Assembly: GCF_002776575.1 (NCBI RefSeq)
Contig: NZ_CP022548.1
Span: forward strand, 1,689,001-1,753,000
DNA length: 64,000 nt
From: Sphingorhabdus sp. YGSMI21
GTDB taxonomy: Bacteria > Pseudomonadota > Alphaproteobacteria > Sphingomonadales > Sphingomonadaceae
Reading direction: 5' to 3'
Shown piece by piece: positions 45,113 through 55,091 of the stretch (positions within the stretch are counted from its first letter, which is position 1; each line of letters starts with the position of its first letter). A program made the position numbers and the translations under genes. Below the pieces are notes generated by a model. It was not told the origin of the DNA. It made no database searches and saw only the letters and a list, made by a program, of their open reading frames with translations.

Positions 45113-45853
45113 TCAGACTTTCCAGCCGCTGTGGATAGCGACCAGCCCGCCCATCATCGGTTCCACCTTGGTCTGGCTAAACCCGGCGGCCTGAATCATC
45201 GCGCGAAACTCTTCCATCGGCGGGAATTTTGCGATCGATTCGGCGAGATAGCGATAGCTGGCCTCGTCATTCGCCAGGACCTTGCCGACTTTGGGCAGGA
45301 TATGGTGGGAATAGGTTTCGTAGACCTTGTCAAAACCGGGCCATCTGGTTTGGGAAAATTCCATGCAATAGAAACGTCCGCCATATTTCAGTACACGGTG
45401 GGCTTCGGCCAGAGCCTTGTCGATATGGGTGACGTTCCGGATGCCGAAGACGATCGTATAGGCATCGAAATGGGCGTCGGGGAAGTTTAGCTCCTCGGCA
45501 TTTTGCTGGCTCCAGACCAGGCGCGTCTCATCCTTCTCGAGCGCCCGTTCGATCCCTTCGGCCAGCATTTCCGCGTTGATGTCGGCAACCGTGATGTCGG
45601 CACCGCTGTCGACCATGCGAAAGGCGATATCGCCGGTGCCGCCGGCCATGTCGAGAATCGTTTCGCCTGCCCGTGGCTTGACGCGGCGAACGAAGCGGTC
45701 TTTCCACAGACGATGGGTTCCCGCGCTCATCGCGTCGTTCATCACATCATAGCGGGACGCGACACTGGAAAATACCGCGCCAACCTTGCCGGTCTTTTCG
45801 CTCTCGTCGACCTCTTCATAGCCGAAGGAGACGGTTTTGCTTTCGATGGCCAT
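45113..45853 (-). CDS. ubiE: Ubiquinone/menaquinone C-methyltransferase
   Basis: 246 residues. YDVMNDAMSAGTHRLWKD near the N-terminus and ILDMAGGTGDIAFRM (SAM motif I) define UbiE; GIRNVTHIDKALAEAHRVLK and GGRFYCMEFS follow. It methylates the quinone ring carbon in ubiquinone synthesis. It heads the ubiE-ubiB-coaBC-(dut) operon on the minus strand and is divergent from mutM. Confidence 0.95.
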   Translation of the reverse strand: MAIESKTVSFGYEEVDESEKTGKVGAVFSSVASRYDVMNDAMSAGTHRLWKDRFVRRVKPRAGETILDMAGGTGDIAFRMVDSGADITVADINAEMLAEGIERALEKDETRLVWSQQNAEELNFPDAHFDAYTIVFGIRNVTHIDKALAEAHRVLKYGGRFYCMEFSQTRWPGFDKVYETYSHHILPKVGKVLANDEASYRYLAESIAKFPPMEEFRAMIQAAGFSQTKVEPMMGGLVAIHSGWKV

Positions 45854-45958
45854 TTTTTGTCCGTGCTGATTTTTCTTTGAAATCCCGAGTAGACGAGCCT
45901 TGGCAGCACTGCAATCACTCTATAGCTGCCCTTTGGACCGTAACGGATAAGGACTGCC

Positions 45959-46771
45959 ATGCCAGAACTGCCCGAAGTAGAAACAACCGTGGCTGGATTG
46001 CGTCCGGTGCTCGAGGGGCAGCGCCTCACTCTGGTGGAACCGCGCCGCGCCGATCTGCGCTGGCCGATTCCGGTCGATTTGCGGCAGAGAATGACCGGCG
46101 CGATGGTCATTTCGCTCGGCAGGCGGGCAAAATATGGTTTGATCGAAACCGACCGGGGCGACGTGATGATCTTTCACCTCGGCATGTCGGGGCGCTGGCG
46201 GATTGATCCGGAAGAGATCGAGAAACATGATCATCTGTTGCTGGAAACGGAATCCGGCCACCGGCTGACGCTCAACGATCCGCGCCGATTCGGTTCGCTG
46301 GACATCGTTCGCACCGGTGATCTGGACAGTTACAAGCCTTTTGTGGCGATGGGGCCGGAACCGTTGAGTGAGGATTTTACCGGCGCTTATCTCAAAGCCG
46401 CGACCAGAGACCGCAAGGCCCCGATCAAGCAGCTGTTGCTGGACCAGCGCACGGTCGCGGGACTCGGCAATATCTATGTTTGCGAGGCGCTGCATATGGC
46501 GGGCATATCCCCGGGCCGAAAGGGTGCCGCGATATCGAAGCCACGCTACGAGCGGCTCGTTGCCGCGATAAAACAGGTTTTGATCGCGGCCATCGCGGCT
46601 GGCGGGTCGTCCCTGCGCGATTTCGTGCAACCGGACGGGGAACTGGGCTATTTCGCCAAGGACTGGCGGGTCTACGGCAGGGAAGGAGGGGCCTGTGAAT
46701 GCGGTGCGACAGTGCTGCGCCGAGTCGATAGCGGGCGCTCGACCTTTTACTGCTCGCAATGTCAGAAATAA
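45959..46771 (+). CDS. mutM: Formamidopyrimidine-DNA glycosylase
   Basis: 270 residues. The N-terminal PELPEVETT carries the catalytic Pro (after Met removal) and Glu. A lysine follows in the RRAKYG loop, and NIYVCEALHMAGISP belongs to the helix-2-turn-helix. The C-terminus has the zinc finger CECGATVLRRVDSGRSTFYC. It removes 8-oxoguanine from DNA. It precedes rpsT and dnaA in a sphingomonad-type gene order. Confidence 0.95.
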   Translation: MPELPEVETTVAGLRPVLEGQRLTLVEPRRADLRWPIPVDLRQRMTGAMVISLGRRAKYGLIETDRGDVMIFHLGMSGRWRIDPEEIEKHDHLLLETESGHRLTLNDPRRFGSLDIVRTGDLDSYKPFVAMGPEPLSEDFTGAYLKAATRDRKAPIKQLLLDQRTVAGLGNIYVCEALHMAGISPGRKGAAISKPRYERLVAAIKQVLIAAIAAGGSSLRDFVQPDGELGYFAKDWRVYGREGGACECGATVLRRVDSGRSTFYCSQCQK

Positions 46772-46883
46772 GCGGCTCACTAAGCTATTGACGAGAATCG
46801 GCTGTCACGCTATTGGCCGCGCTCTTGAGCCGGAAGCTATTCGAAAAGTACCGGCATTTAATTTCAGATTTTGAGGGTTTTTC

Positions 46884-47153
46884 ATGGCTAATACGCCGCA
46901 AGCAAAAAAACGTATCCGTCGCAACACGCGCCGTACCGCGATCAACAAGAATCGCCTGAGCCAGATCCGTACCAAGATCAAGGCCGTAGACGCTGCGGTT
47001 GAGGCCGGCGACAAGGACGTGGCAGCAGCGGCGCTCAAGGCCGTACAGCCTGAACTGGCGCGCGGTGTTTCCAAGGGCCTGTACCACAAGAATACAGCGT
47101 CGCGGAAGTTCAGCCGCCTGACCAAACGGGTTGCCGCGCTGCAAACCGCTTAA
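46884..47153 (+). CDS. rpsT: 30S ribosomal protein S20
   Basis: 89 residues, very basic, with [19 protein letters not shown] and the later [20 protein letters not shown] typical of S20. It binds 16S rRNA during early assembly. A strong terminator follows 28 bases downstream. Confidence 0.97.
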   Translation: MANTPQAKKRIRRNTRRTAINKNRLSQIRTKIKAVDAAVEAGDKDVAAAALKAVQPELARGVSKGLYHKNTASRKFSRLTKRVAALQTA

Positions 47154-47180
47154 TCAGCGCCGCAAATCGAAAAAAAAGAT

Positions 47181-47210
47181 AACCCGCCCGATTGTGGCGG
47201 GTTTTCTTTT
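47181..47210 (+). terminator. Rho-independent terminator after rpsT
   Basis: AACCCGCC (47181-47188) and GGCGGGTT (47196-47203) form an 8-bp stem with a 7-base loop, followed by TTCTTTT. It also has an A-run upstream, so it may work in both directions. Confidence 0.9.
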
Positions 47211-47408
47211 GGGCGATCGCGGCGCTTCGATTCGCGCAGCTTCCCGATGTTGTTGCTGAAGCCAGCGAATATTCCCGTTTTTCCTTGTGCTGTTGAAGGG
47301 AAACGGTTCAAGTCGGCCCAACGTGTCGATCTGTCGCCGTTCAAAGCCGGTTCAGCCCGGCTTGTCTATCCTGCGGGCCAAGATGGTGGGTAATTTTAAG
47401 GAAGAAAC

Positions 47409-48065
47409 ATGAGTAATTTCACGAAACACGTATTCAGCCGTCGGCGGCTGTCCCTGTTGGCGCCGGTAGCGCTTCTTTCTCTCGCGGCTTGTGCAACACC
47501 GTTTCGTGCCGACGTTCAGCGTTTTGTTGCGCTTCCTGACACCACGGGCCAGAGCTTTACCGTGGTTGCAGCCGATCCCGATCTTTCGGGCGGACTCGAG
47601 TTCGGTCAATATGCGATGCTGGTCGAGCAGAAAATGCTCGAGCTTGGATATCAACGCAGCGACGATCCCGCAGCGGCTGAACTGATTGTCAGCATGGACT
47701 ATGATATTGACAAGGGACGCGAGAAAGTCGTTGCCGACGTCGATCCATTCTATCCTTCAGCCCGGTTCGGCGGCTATTACAGGCGTCCTGGCTACCGCTA
47801 CGGTTTCCACGATCCGTTTCTCTACGGAGGCTACGGTTTCTCCGGCTATAACGGTGTCCGGAGCTTTACCGTCTATACCACGGAACTGGACATGAAGATT
47901 GACCGTGCGGTGGATGGCGAGCGCCTGTTTGAAGGCAAGGCCGAGGCGCTGTCGCGGTCGAAAAACCTGACCTATCTTGTACCCAATCTCGTCGAAGCGA
48001 TGTTCACGGACTTTCCCGGCAACAACGGCGAGCAGGTACGGATTTCGATAGCCCCCGAAAAATAA
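47409..48065 (+). CDS. DUF4136-like lipoprotein
   Basis: 218 residues. An Arg-rich start and hydrophobic signal lead to the lipobox LAAC (Cys about 27). The domain has VQRFVALP, VEQKMLELGYQRSDDP and LIVSMDYDI, matching DUF4136, with a Tyr/Gly-rich central loop (FGGYYRRPGYRYGFHDP). The function is unknown; it is probably outer-membrane attached. It lies between rpsT and convergent dnaA. Confidence 0.82.
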   Translation: MSNFTKHVFSRRRLSLLAPVALLSLAACATPFRADVQRFVALPDTTGQSFTVVAADPDLSGGLEFGQYAMLVEQKMLELGYQRSDDPAAAELIVSMDYDIDKGREKVVADVDPFYPSARFGGYYRRPGYRYGFHDPFLYGGYGFSGYNGVRSFTVYTTELDMKIDRAVDGERLFEGKAEALSRSKNLTYLVPNLVEAMFTDFPGNNGEQVRISIAPEK

Positions 48066-48096
48066 CAGACGGAGTGCCCTCTGGCTTGAAAGCGGA

Positions 48097-49533
48097 TCAG
48101 CTTTCAAGCTGGCGGAGCAGCATCCGGACGTCATTGTCCATTTCGCTGTCTTCGCCGCGCAGATGCTCCACCAGTTTGACCGCATGGATGACCGTGCTGT
48201 GGTCGCGGCCGCCAAATTTCCGACCGATTTCGGGATAGCTGCGCGGCGTCATCACCTTGGCGAGATACATGGCAACCTGGCGCGGACGGGCCACCGCGCG
48301 GGCGCGGCGCTTCGATGACATCTCGTTGCGATCAAGCCGGTAATATTCGCACACCGTGCGCTGGATCTCGTCGATCGTGATCCGGCGGCGACAGGCGCTC
48401 AATATGTCCGATAATTGCTCCTCGGCCAGTTCGCGGGTGATCTCGCGTCCGGTGAGCTGTGCATAAGCGAGCAACTTGTTGAGTCCGCCTTCCAGCTCGC
48501 GCAGATTGCGGCTGATTGTACGGGCGAGAAAGTCGACGACCTCCTCTGAAACATTCTGGTGGGGCATGGTTGCAAGGCGATGCTCGAGAATATCGCGGCG
48601 CAATTCGAGGCCAGCCGACTGGATGTCTGCAACCAGCCCCATGGACAGACGCGACAGCAGCCGCTGGTCGACGCCATCGAGCGCTTGCGGTGGACGGTCT
48701 GCCGCGACGACAACGCGCTTGCCCTGGCTGATCAGCGAATCGACGGTGTGGAGAAATTCCTCCTGCGTGGAATTTTTTCCGACGATGAACTGGATGTCAT
48801 CGATCATCAGCAGATCCGCTTCGCGCAGCGACGCCTTGAATTCCATGCCTTCGTTGCGGCGCATGGCGGAGACAAACTCGATCATGAACCGCTCGGCCGA
48901 CATATAGATGATCGTCGAGGACGGAAATTCCTCGCGGAAAGCATGGCCGATGGCGTGCATCAGGTGAGTCTTGCCCTGGCCGGTCGAGGACTGGAGATAA
49001 AGTGGGCTGAACAGCGGTTTCTCTGCTGCTGCCGTGCGTTGCGCGGCATTGAGCGCCAGAACATTCGAGTGACCGGCAATAAACTGGTCAAACGTCATCC
49101 GCGGATCCAGATCAAGGCGAAATTTGCTTTCGGGAGCAGTTCTGTTGGCAGACTGTGCGGGAGCGCCACTAATGGGCGAAATCTTGGCGATTTTCGCGGT
49201 TCCTGATTGAGCCTGAAATGCCAGATCCGTGACCGCCGCGTGATGGGCCTTCCATGCCAGCAAAAGACGCTCGGCGTAACGGTCCCGGACCCAGGTGGCG
49301 GCAAATTCCGACGGGAGTTCCAGTTGCAGCAATCCGCTATCCGAATCGAACACCGAAAGTTTGATCGGCTTGATCCACTGGCCGAAAATCTGGGCACCCA
49401 GGTCCCGGCGGAGGCCGGAACAGATTTTGGCCCAGATAGATTCCAGATTATCAGAAATAACAGTTTCCCCGGCAACGGCAGTGTCTACAGACAGTCCGCT
49501 ATCCCGGTTTTGTACGCTTTTACTCACGAGCAT
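48097..49533 (-). CDS. dnaA: Chromosomal replication initiator protein DnaA
   Basis: 478 residues: N-terminal domain I, a linker, then the AAA+ domain with Walker A STGQGKTHLM, Walker B LLMIDDIQF and a sensor region. Domain IV ends the protein, with YPEIGRKFGGRDHSTVIHAV as the DNA-binding signature for DnaA boxes. It unwinds oriC to start replication. Neighbouring rpsT and mutM are usual. A perfect DnaA box lies 332 bases upstream of its start. Confidence 0.97.
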   Translation of the reverse strand: MLVSKSVQNRDSGLSVDTAVAGETVISDNLESIWAKICSGLRRDLGAQIFGQWIKPIKLSVFDSDSGLLQLELPSEFAATWVRDRYAERLLLAWKAHHAAVTDLAFQAQSGTAKIAKISPISGAPAQSANRTAPESKFRLDLDPRMTFDQFIAGHSNVLALNAAQRTAAAEKPLFSPLYLQSSTGQGKTHLMHAIGHAFREEFPSSTIIYMSAERFMIEFVSAMRRNEGMEFKASLREADLLMIDDIQFIVGKNSTQEEFLHTVDSLISQGKRVVVAADRPPQALDGVDQRLLSRLSMGLVADIQSAGLELRRDILEHRLATMPHQNVSEEVVDFLARTISRNLRELEGGLNKLLAYAQLTGREITRELAEEQLSDILSACRRRITIDEIQRTVCEYYRLDRNEMSSKRRARAVARPRQVAMYLAKVMTPRSYPEIGRKFGGRDHSTVIHAVKLVEHLRGEDSEMDNDVRMLLRQLES

Positions 49534-50067
49534 CCCCCGACCTCTTCCCCGATTGGCGCGCGATCATAACGCCGATACTTGACCGCAGATCCTGAATTCA
49601 GCAGCCTTCAATACCCCCAGCCATGGGAATGAATCGGGCGCAGACGTCCGTTGCTGAAAACACGTTTTCAACGATGATCTCAAATTTCAAATTAGGCCTC
49701 TTTGTGGCAATCGCAGCCACCAGCCGAGCCTCCTTAGTAAGCGCCTCTGCCTGAGTCGATCAAGGGCGGTGCTGTAAAAAAAATGAAATATATCGATTGA
49801 CAGCGACAAGCCGTGGATTTTGCTAAATATCTTTTTAGGTCCTTGAAATACAGGGGAAATATACTGTGGATAAGGATGTATAACTCGCGAATCGCGGAGT
49901 CAGCTAGGGTTCTGGTTAATGGCAAAATGATCATGGCAAACCGCCATGTAAAATCTCCTCACGATCATCTTGTCGGCAAAGCTATGCAAATAGGCTTGCC
50001 AAAGGCGTCGTGATTTGGCAGTGGCGCTCGCCTGACCTCATCGATGCTCAATTGCATCGTGTTATGG
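49534..50067. promoter_or_regulatory. dnaA upstream region with a DnaA box and a palindrome
   Basis: 534 bases between dnaA and tRNA-Val. TGTGGATAA at 49865-49873 is the exact reverse complement of the DnaA box TTATCCACA. TGAAAAC-AC-GTTTTCA (49655-49670) is a 7-bp dyad about 120 bases before dnaA. The region is AT-rich around 49770-49880. Only one clear box is seen, so autoregulation is as likely as a replication origin. A 66-codon frame at 49813 has no support. Confidence 0.5.
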
Positions 50068-50143
<76 letters not shown>

Positions 50144-50187
50144 TCACCCCCAAATGGATCGGTGATGCCTTGCTTGGGCGAATCGCC

Positions 50188-50862
50188 TCAGCCAAATTCC
50201 GATATTGCAATAACGCAGGCCGCCGACAGGATGATTGCAGTCATTATCGGGAAAAGCCGCATTTTATTTTCCGGCAGCGCCTGTCCATCGAAATCGGAAC
50301 GCGGTCGGTGGCCGGTGACCATCGGTCCAACCAGATTGGCTTTCAGGACGAAATGATAGACAGCGATCGCCGCGACATGCAGTCCGATCAGCACCGCCAG
50401 CAGATTGAAATTGAGTTCGTGGATCTCGGCCAACTGCCTCCCGGTATCGAACGACACCAGAACGGCAAGCGGTCCCGATTCCAGACCATCGACGTCTACG
50501 GAAAACAGTCCTGTCGCTATTTGGGTGGCAAGCGCCAGCAGCAGCGCAAAGACGCCGAATACGGCCAGCGGACTGTGCCCGAAGCTCGCGCGATATTCCC
50601 GTCTGCGCAGTTTTCCGATGTAGGATCTGAGCGATCCGATCTGTCGCACCATCGGGGCAAAACGCGCTGTCCATGTCCCGACCAGTCCCCAAATCAGCCG
50701 AAAAAGAACGAGGCCGAACATGGTCAGGCCAAGGCTTTTGTGCCAATCCATATGGTCCTCCTCTGCTGTCCACCAGAGCAGGGGAACGAGAATAACCATC
50801 AGCCAGTGCACCAGCCGGACGGCCCAGTCCCAGACCAGGATGCGCGGCGAACCCATCGTCAT
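50188..50862 (-). CDS. Cytochrome b561-type membrane cytochrome
   Basis: 224 residues. VWDWAVRLVHWLMVILVPLLWW has the first helix with a haem-ligand His, MDWHKSLGLTMFGLVLFRLIWG a second His, and IGLHVAAIAVYHFVLK a last His pair. Four or five membrane helices are present, as in YceJ/CybB-type cytochromes b561. It should pass electrons between the quinone pool and a periplasmic partner. The likely partner is the cytochrome c encoded 6 bases upstream. Confidence 0.88.
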   Translation of the reverse strand: MTMGSPRILVWDWAVRLVHWLMVILVPLLWWTAEEDHMDWHKSLGLTMFGLVLFRLIWGLVGTWTARFAPMVRQIGSLRSYIGKLRRREYRASFGHSPLAVFGVFALLLALATQIATGLFSVDVDGLESGPLAVLVSFDTGRQLAEIHELNFNLLAVLIGLHVAAIAVYHFVLKANLVGPMVTGHRPRSDFDGQALPENKMRLFPIMTAIILSAACVIAISEFG

Positions 50863-50868
50863 GACAGG

Positions 50869-51384
50869 CTAGTCATCCAGCCGATATTTGTCGTGACAGG
50901 CTTTGCACGTGCCGCCTGTGTTCTGGAAAGCGGCGGCAACGGCTGTGACATCGCCGCCTTGTGCGACCGTCTCGAGCTTTGCGGCTGCGTCCTGCATCGC
51001 CTTCACCTTGTCATTGAAATCCGCCTTGTCCTCCCAGATGACCGGAAGCGCTTCGGTTTCCACGCCCGAGTCGGGACCGGTTCCTTCCGGGAACCAATCG
51101 ACCATGTCGGCCGCCTCTATCGGAACGACTGCAGCGGCAGCCTGGATCTGGGCCAGATCGGGGTTGCTTGCCTTCAGCTGATCGCTGATGGCCTTGAACG
51201 CCTTGCCCATTTTCTTGAGTTGCGCCTGTCGCGCTTCGATTTGCTCTTTCACGGTGAGACCATTGGCGAGCTCGACGCCGGCGGAATCGGAAACCGGTCC
51301 GGCTTCATCATTCTGGCCACAAGCTGAAAGCAGGGTCAGTCCGGCGAAAACCGGCAGCATCATTTGAATTTTGCGACGTTTCAT
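50869..51384 (-). CDS. Cytochrome c, class II (c'-like) lipoprotein
   Basis: 171 residues from the ATG at 51384. A lipobox (LLSACG) follows a hydrophobic start. The helical body (QLKKMGKAFKAISDQL) and C-terminal TCKACHDKYR with the C-x2-C-H haem site near the end fit the cytochrome c' / c-556 class. It is probably lipid-anchored in the periplasm. The gap to the cytochrome b561 gene is 6 bases, so the two work together. Confidence 0.88.
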   Translation of the reverse strand: MKRRKIQMMLPVFAGLTLLSACGQNDEAGPVSDSAGVELANGLTVKEQIEARQAQLKKMGKAFKAISDQLKASNPDLAQIQAAAAVVPIEAADMVDWFPEGTGPDSGVETEALPVIWEDKADFNDKVKAMQDAAAKLETVAQGGDVTAVAAAFQNTGGTCKACHDKYRLDD

Positions 51385-51515
51385 CTCATTCTCCAATAGG
51401 CTTGAACCATCGAAGAATAGCCGAGTTCGGTACAAATACAATCGGTTCTGCCTTTTCGCAAAGCGCTGCATCCCGTGTGGTAGCGTTTACCGCGCGGCCT
51501 GATGAAAGATCGCAG

Positions 51516-52103
51516 TCAGTTTTCCGCCAGCGTTTCTTCCAGCAAGGCTGCGGCCTTGGCGCCATCCCAATCCATTGCACCTATCACTCGCCAGACTTCC
51601 TTGCCGTGCGCATCGTAGAGAACGGTCGTCGGCATGACCCCGGTTCCGAAACCGAAACTCAGTCCGTTCTCGGGATCAATATAGGGCTCCAGTTCCTGAA
51701 AATTCCGGCGCTCGAAAAACGGCATCACTTTTTCCATGCCCCCGATGTCCTGCGACACAACCAGAAGCTTGAGCCGGTCCTTTTCGCGCGCAGCCAGATT
51801 GTCCAGCATCGGCATTTCGACAATGCACGGCCCGCACCAGGTCGCCCAGATATTTACCAGCAGCGGCTTGCCGACGAAATCGGTCAGTTGCACAGTGCTT
51901 CCATCGGGTGCCTGAAAGGAGGCGTCGATCATCGCTGAGCCGCGCTGGGAAATGTCCAGCTTGCCGACCATGGCCTTGCCACGTCCAGCGGGTTTGCCCT
52001 CTTCCGTCGCTTTGGCACCAGCAAATTCTTGCCCCGGTCCGCTCGAGTCTCTATCGCAGGCCGCTAGGTTCAACACCAAGACCATGAACAGGACGGTTCG
52101 CAT
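51516..52103 (-). CDS. TlpA-like periplasmic thioredoxin
   Basis: 195 residues from the ATG at 52103; an ATG at 52133 is possible. A lipoprotein leader ends LNLAACDRD. The thioredoxin domain begins near 60 and has [15 protein letters not shown] with the C-x2-C active site, then a conserved cis-Pro in [10 protein letters not shown]. It is likely a reductant in cytochrome c maturation or periplasmic thiol control, next to the cytochrome genes. It is divergent from argH. Confidence 0.88.
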   Translation of the reverse strand: MRTVLFMVLVLNLAACDRDSSGPGQEFAGAKATEEGKPAGRGKAMVGKLDISQRGSAMIDASFQAPDGSTVQLTDFVGKPLLVNIWATWCGPCIVEMPMLDNLAAREKDRLKLLVVSQDIGGMEKVMPFFERRNFQELEPYIDPENGLSFGFGTGVMPTTVLYDAHGKEVWRVIGAMDWDGAKAAALLEETLAEN

Positions 52104-53508
52104 CACAAAAGGCACAAAAAATTCCAATATCATGTGGGGTGGCAGATTTGCCGATGGCCCTTCATCAATCATGCGCGAGATAAACGCGTCCATCCCGTTC
52201 GACAAGAAATTATGGCGGCACGATATTCGCGCCAGCCTGGCGCATGTCGCCATGTTGGCGGAGCAGGGCATTGTCGAGGCCGAGGACGCGACGCAGATCA
52301 TAAATGGTCTGAATCAGATCGCGCAGGAATATGAGACCGATGGGATTACCGAAGACCTTGATCTCGAAGATATCCATATGCACGTGGAAGCACGGCTCTC
52401 GGAAATTATCGGACCAGTAGCCGGCCGGCTGCACACCGCGCGGTCGCGCAATGACCAGGTGGCCACCGATTTCCGGCTCTGGGTGCGCGAAGCCATGGAC
52501 ATGGTCGATGATGCTCTGGGAAGCCTGCAAAAGGCTCTGGTCGATCGCGCTGAAGAACATGCCGACACGATCATGCCGGGCTTCACCCATTTGCAATCCG
52601 CCCAGCCGGTCAGCCTAGGCCATCATATGATGGCCTATTACGAGATGATCCGGCGGGACCGTTCCCGCTTTGCCGATGCGCGGAAGCGGATGAACGAATC
52701 ACCACTTGGCGCCGCAGCGCTGGCTGGCACCGGTTTCCCGATTGACCGCGAAAAAACTGCGTCGATGCTGGGTTTTGATGGTCCGACGGGCAACAGCCTC
52801 GATTCGGTTTCGGATCGGGATTTCGCGCTCGACTATCTGATGGCGGCAACACAATGCAGCCTGCACCTGTCACGACTGGCGGAAGAATTTGTCATCTGGG
52901 CAAGCCAGCCCTTTGGCTTCGTCAAACTGCCCGACAGTTTTTCGACCGGCTCCTCGATCATGCCGCAGAAGCGCAATCCCGATGCTGCCGAGCTGGTGCG
53001 CGGCCATTGCGGACGGATCGCCGGCGCGATGAACGCGCTGGTGATCACCATGAAGGGACTGCCGCTCGCTTATTCGAAAGATATGCAGGACGACAAGCCG
53101 CCGGTGTTCGAAGCCCATGACCTGCTCGGCCTGTCGATTGCAGCGATGACCGGGATGATCGCCGAGGTCGAATTCAGCGGCAGCCGGATGCGCGCTCTGG
53201 CGGAATCCGGTTTCTCGACCGCGACCGATTTTGCCGATTGGCTGGTCCGCGAAGCCAAGCTGCCCTTTCGGCAAGCGCATCATGTTACCGGCGCTGTCGT
53301 TTCCCTGGCGGAAGAACAGGGCTGCGGCCTTGCCGATCTTACACTTGAGCAATTCCAGGCAATCGACGACCGGATCACTGCCGACGTATTCAACGTGTTG
53401 AGCGTCGATGCCTCGGTAGCCAGCCGGTCCAGCTATGGCGGGACCGCGCCGGATCAGGTCAGGGCACAGGTTGCCAGGGCCAGAAAAGCATTGGGGCTGG
53501 AGAGCTGA
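52084..53508 (+). CDS. argH: Argininosuccinate lyase
   Basis: 474 residues if the ATG at 52084 is used; an ATG at 52132 (MWGGRF) would give 458. The longer form overlaps the start of the divergent thioredoxin by about 20 bases, so the start is uncertain. [26 protein letters not shown] and the signature [12 protein letters not shown] are all intact. The enzyme splits argininosuccinate to arginine and fumarate. A small lipoprotein and lysA follow in the same direction. Confidence 0.95.
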   Translation: MNRTVRITKGTKNSNIMWGGRFADGPSSIMREINASIPFDKKLWRHDIRASLAHVAMLAEQGIVEAEDATQIINGLNQIAQEYETDGITEDLDLEDIHMHVEARLSEIIGPVAGRLHTARSRNDQVATDFRLWVREAMDMVDDALGSLQKALVDRAEEHADTIMPGFTHLQSAQPVSLGHHMMAYYEMIRRDRSRFADARKRMNESPLGAAALAGTGFPIDREKTASMLGFDGPTGNSLDSVSDRDFALDYLMAATQCSLHLSRLAEEFVIWASQPFGFVKLPDSFSTGSSIMPQKRNPDAAELVRGHCGRIAGAMNALVITMKGLPLAYSKDMQDDKPPVFEAHDLLGLSIAAMTGMIAEVEFSGSRMRALAESGFSTATDFADWLVREAKLPFRQAHHVTGAVVSLAEEQGCGLADLTLEQFQAIDDRITADVFNVLSVDASVASRSSYGGTAPDQVRAQVARARKALGLES

Positions 53509-53509
53509 A

Positions 53510-53761
53510 ATGAACAAATTCCATTCTATCCTGCTGCTCGCGGGCGCAACGCTGGTTCTGGCGGCATGTGGCAACCGGGGCGCGCTGGAGCCGGCGAAAG
53601 GCGAGACGCTTCCTCCTCCCGTCTATGGAGAAATGGAGACACCCAGTGGTGAGGACCTGTTGGTCCCGTCGAGCCAGGCGATGCCGGAGCGCAGCGATGA
53701 ATTGCTCCGCCGGTCGGAAAAACGGCAGGATGACGAATTCGATCTGCCGCCTCCCGGCTGA
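53510..53761 (+). CDS. Small lipoprotein (LptM-like)
   Basis: 83 residues, one base after the argH stop. The signal MNKFHSILLLAGATLVLAACGNRG has a lipobox and the short G-N-R-G-A-L-E motif found in small LPS-assembly-associated lipoproteins (LptM/YifL). A Pro-rich tail follows. Its argH-lysA position is typical of LptM. Confidence 0.8.
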   Translation: MNKFHSILLLAGATLVLAACGNRGALEPAKGETLPPPVYGEMETPSGEDLLVPSSQAMPERSDELLRRSEKRQDDEFDLPPPG

Positions 53762-53792
53762 ACCTTTTCCACACGTTTGAAAGTATAGAAAA

Positions 53793-55052
53793 TTGGACCA
53801 TTTCCAGCTCAAAAATGGGATATTGCACGCGGAAGATATTCCGTTGCCGAAAATCGCCGAGGAAGTCGGCACCCCTGTCTATGTCTATTCGCGTGCAACG
53901 CTTGAACGGCACGCGCGCGTGTTTCGTGAAGGGTTGAAAGACGCGGGCAAAATCCATCTCGCTTTTGCCGTGAAAGCCAACCCCAATCTTGCCGTCCTTC
54001 GTATCCTTGCCAATGAAGGCTATGGCGGGGACGTGGTGTCGGGCGGGGAAATGCTGCGGGCGCTGGCCGCTGGCATGAAGGCAGAGGATATCGTTTTTTC
54101 CGGTGTTGGAAAGAGCCGCGAAGAACTGACTCTGGGCTTGGACAAGGGCATTGGCCAATTCAATCTGGAATCGGAAGAGGAAGGCGTGATGCTCGCGGAA
54201 ATCGCGGCTGCCCGCGGGGAGAAGGCCTCGGCAACGCTGCGCGTTAACCCCGATGTCGATGCCGGCACCCATGCGAAGATCTCGACTGGCAAGAAAGAGA
54301 ATAAATTCGGGGTCGGGATCGATGTCGCGCCGGATATCTACGCGCGGCTGTCCAGACTCGAAGGGCTGAACCTGCGCGGTGTCGCCGTGCATATCGGCAG
54401 CCAGTTGCAGAGCCTCGACCCGCTGGAAAAATGCTATGCCAGAATGGGCGAACTGGTTGCCCAGTTGCGCGGCGCTGGCCATGTCATTACCCATGTCGAT
54501 CTGGGCGGCGGTCTGGGTGTGCCTTACAAGCCTGAAGACAATCCGCCGAGCCCCGCAGAATATGGCGCCATGGTCGCACGCGTCACCCGGGACTGGGATG
54601 TCACCCTGATGTTCGAGCCCGGCCGCGTGATCGCCGGCAACAGCGGCATCATGATCACCAGGGTCATCCGGATCAAGCCGGGCGTGAACAGCGATTTTGT
54701 CATTGTCGACGCGGCAATGAATGATCTGATGCGGCCGGCTATCTATGACGCCTGGCATGATTTTGAAGCGGTCGAACCAAGCGGCGAAACGATGGTCGCC
54801 TCGATTGTCGGCCCGATCTGCGAAAGCAGCGACATTTTTGCCAAGGAACGGGTCGTTGACCGTGTCGAGACAGATGATTTGGGGATTTTCCGGACAGCGG
54901 GCGCCTATGGCGCGACGATGGCCAATACCTATAACAGTCGGCCGCTGGTGCCGGAAGTGCTGGTCGATGGTGATCGCTATGCCGTGGTCGCCGAACGGAT
55001 CGAACCGGCGACTATCATGGCAGCGGAACATGTCCCCGACTGGCTGAAATAA
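53793..55052 (+). CDS. lysA: Diaminopimelate decarboxylase
   Basis: 419 residues from a TTG at 53793. The resulting start MDHFQLKNGILHAEDIPLP matches other LysA N-termini and no better start exists. FAVKANPNLAVL holds the PLP lysine, GGGLGVPYKPED and EPGRVIAG bind PLP, and ICESSDIFAKER with GAYGATMANTYNSR completes the site. It makes lysine from meso-diaminopimelate. The TTG start may lower expression. Confidence 0.95.
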   Translation: MDHFQLKNGILHAEDIPLPKIAEEVGTPVYVYSRATLERHARVFREGLKDAGKIHLAFAVKANPNLAVLRILANEGYGGDVVSGGEMLRALAAGMKAEDIVFSGVGKSREELTLGLDKGIGQFNLESEEEGVMLAEIAAARGEKASATLRVNPDVDAGTHAKISTGKKENKFGVGIDVAPDIYARLSRLEGLNLRGVAVHIGSQLQSLDPLEKCYARMGELVAQLRGAGHVITHVDLGGGLGVPYKPEDNPPSPAEYGAMVARVTRDWDVTLMFEPGRVIAGNSGIMITRVIRIKPGVNSDFVIVDAAMNDLMRPAIYDAWHDFEAVEPSGETMVASIVGPICESSDIFAKERVVDRVETDDLGIFRTAGAYGATMANTYNSRPLVPEVLVDGDRYAVVAERIEPATIMAAEHVPDWLK

Positions 55053-55091
55053 CCGTCACACCGGCAAGCACCGGGATGGCCGGATAAATAG

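Noticed and set aside
49534..50067. Chromosomal origin oriC next to dnaA
   Set aside because: Only one perfect DnaA box was found; in many alphaproteobacteria oriC is not beside dnaA.
53526..55031. 501-codon open frame antisense to lysA
   Set aside because: It mirrors the lysA reading frame in GC-rich DNA. lysA has all family motifs and this frame has none.
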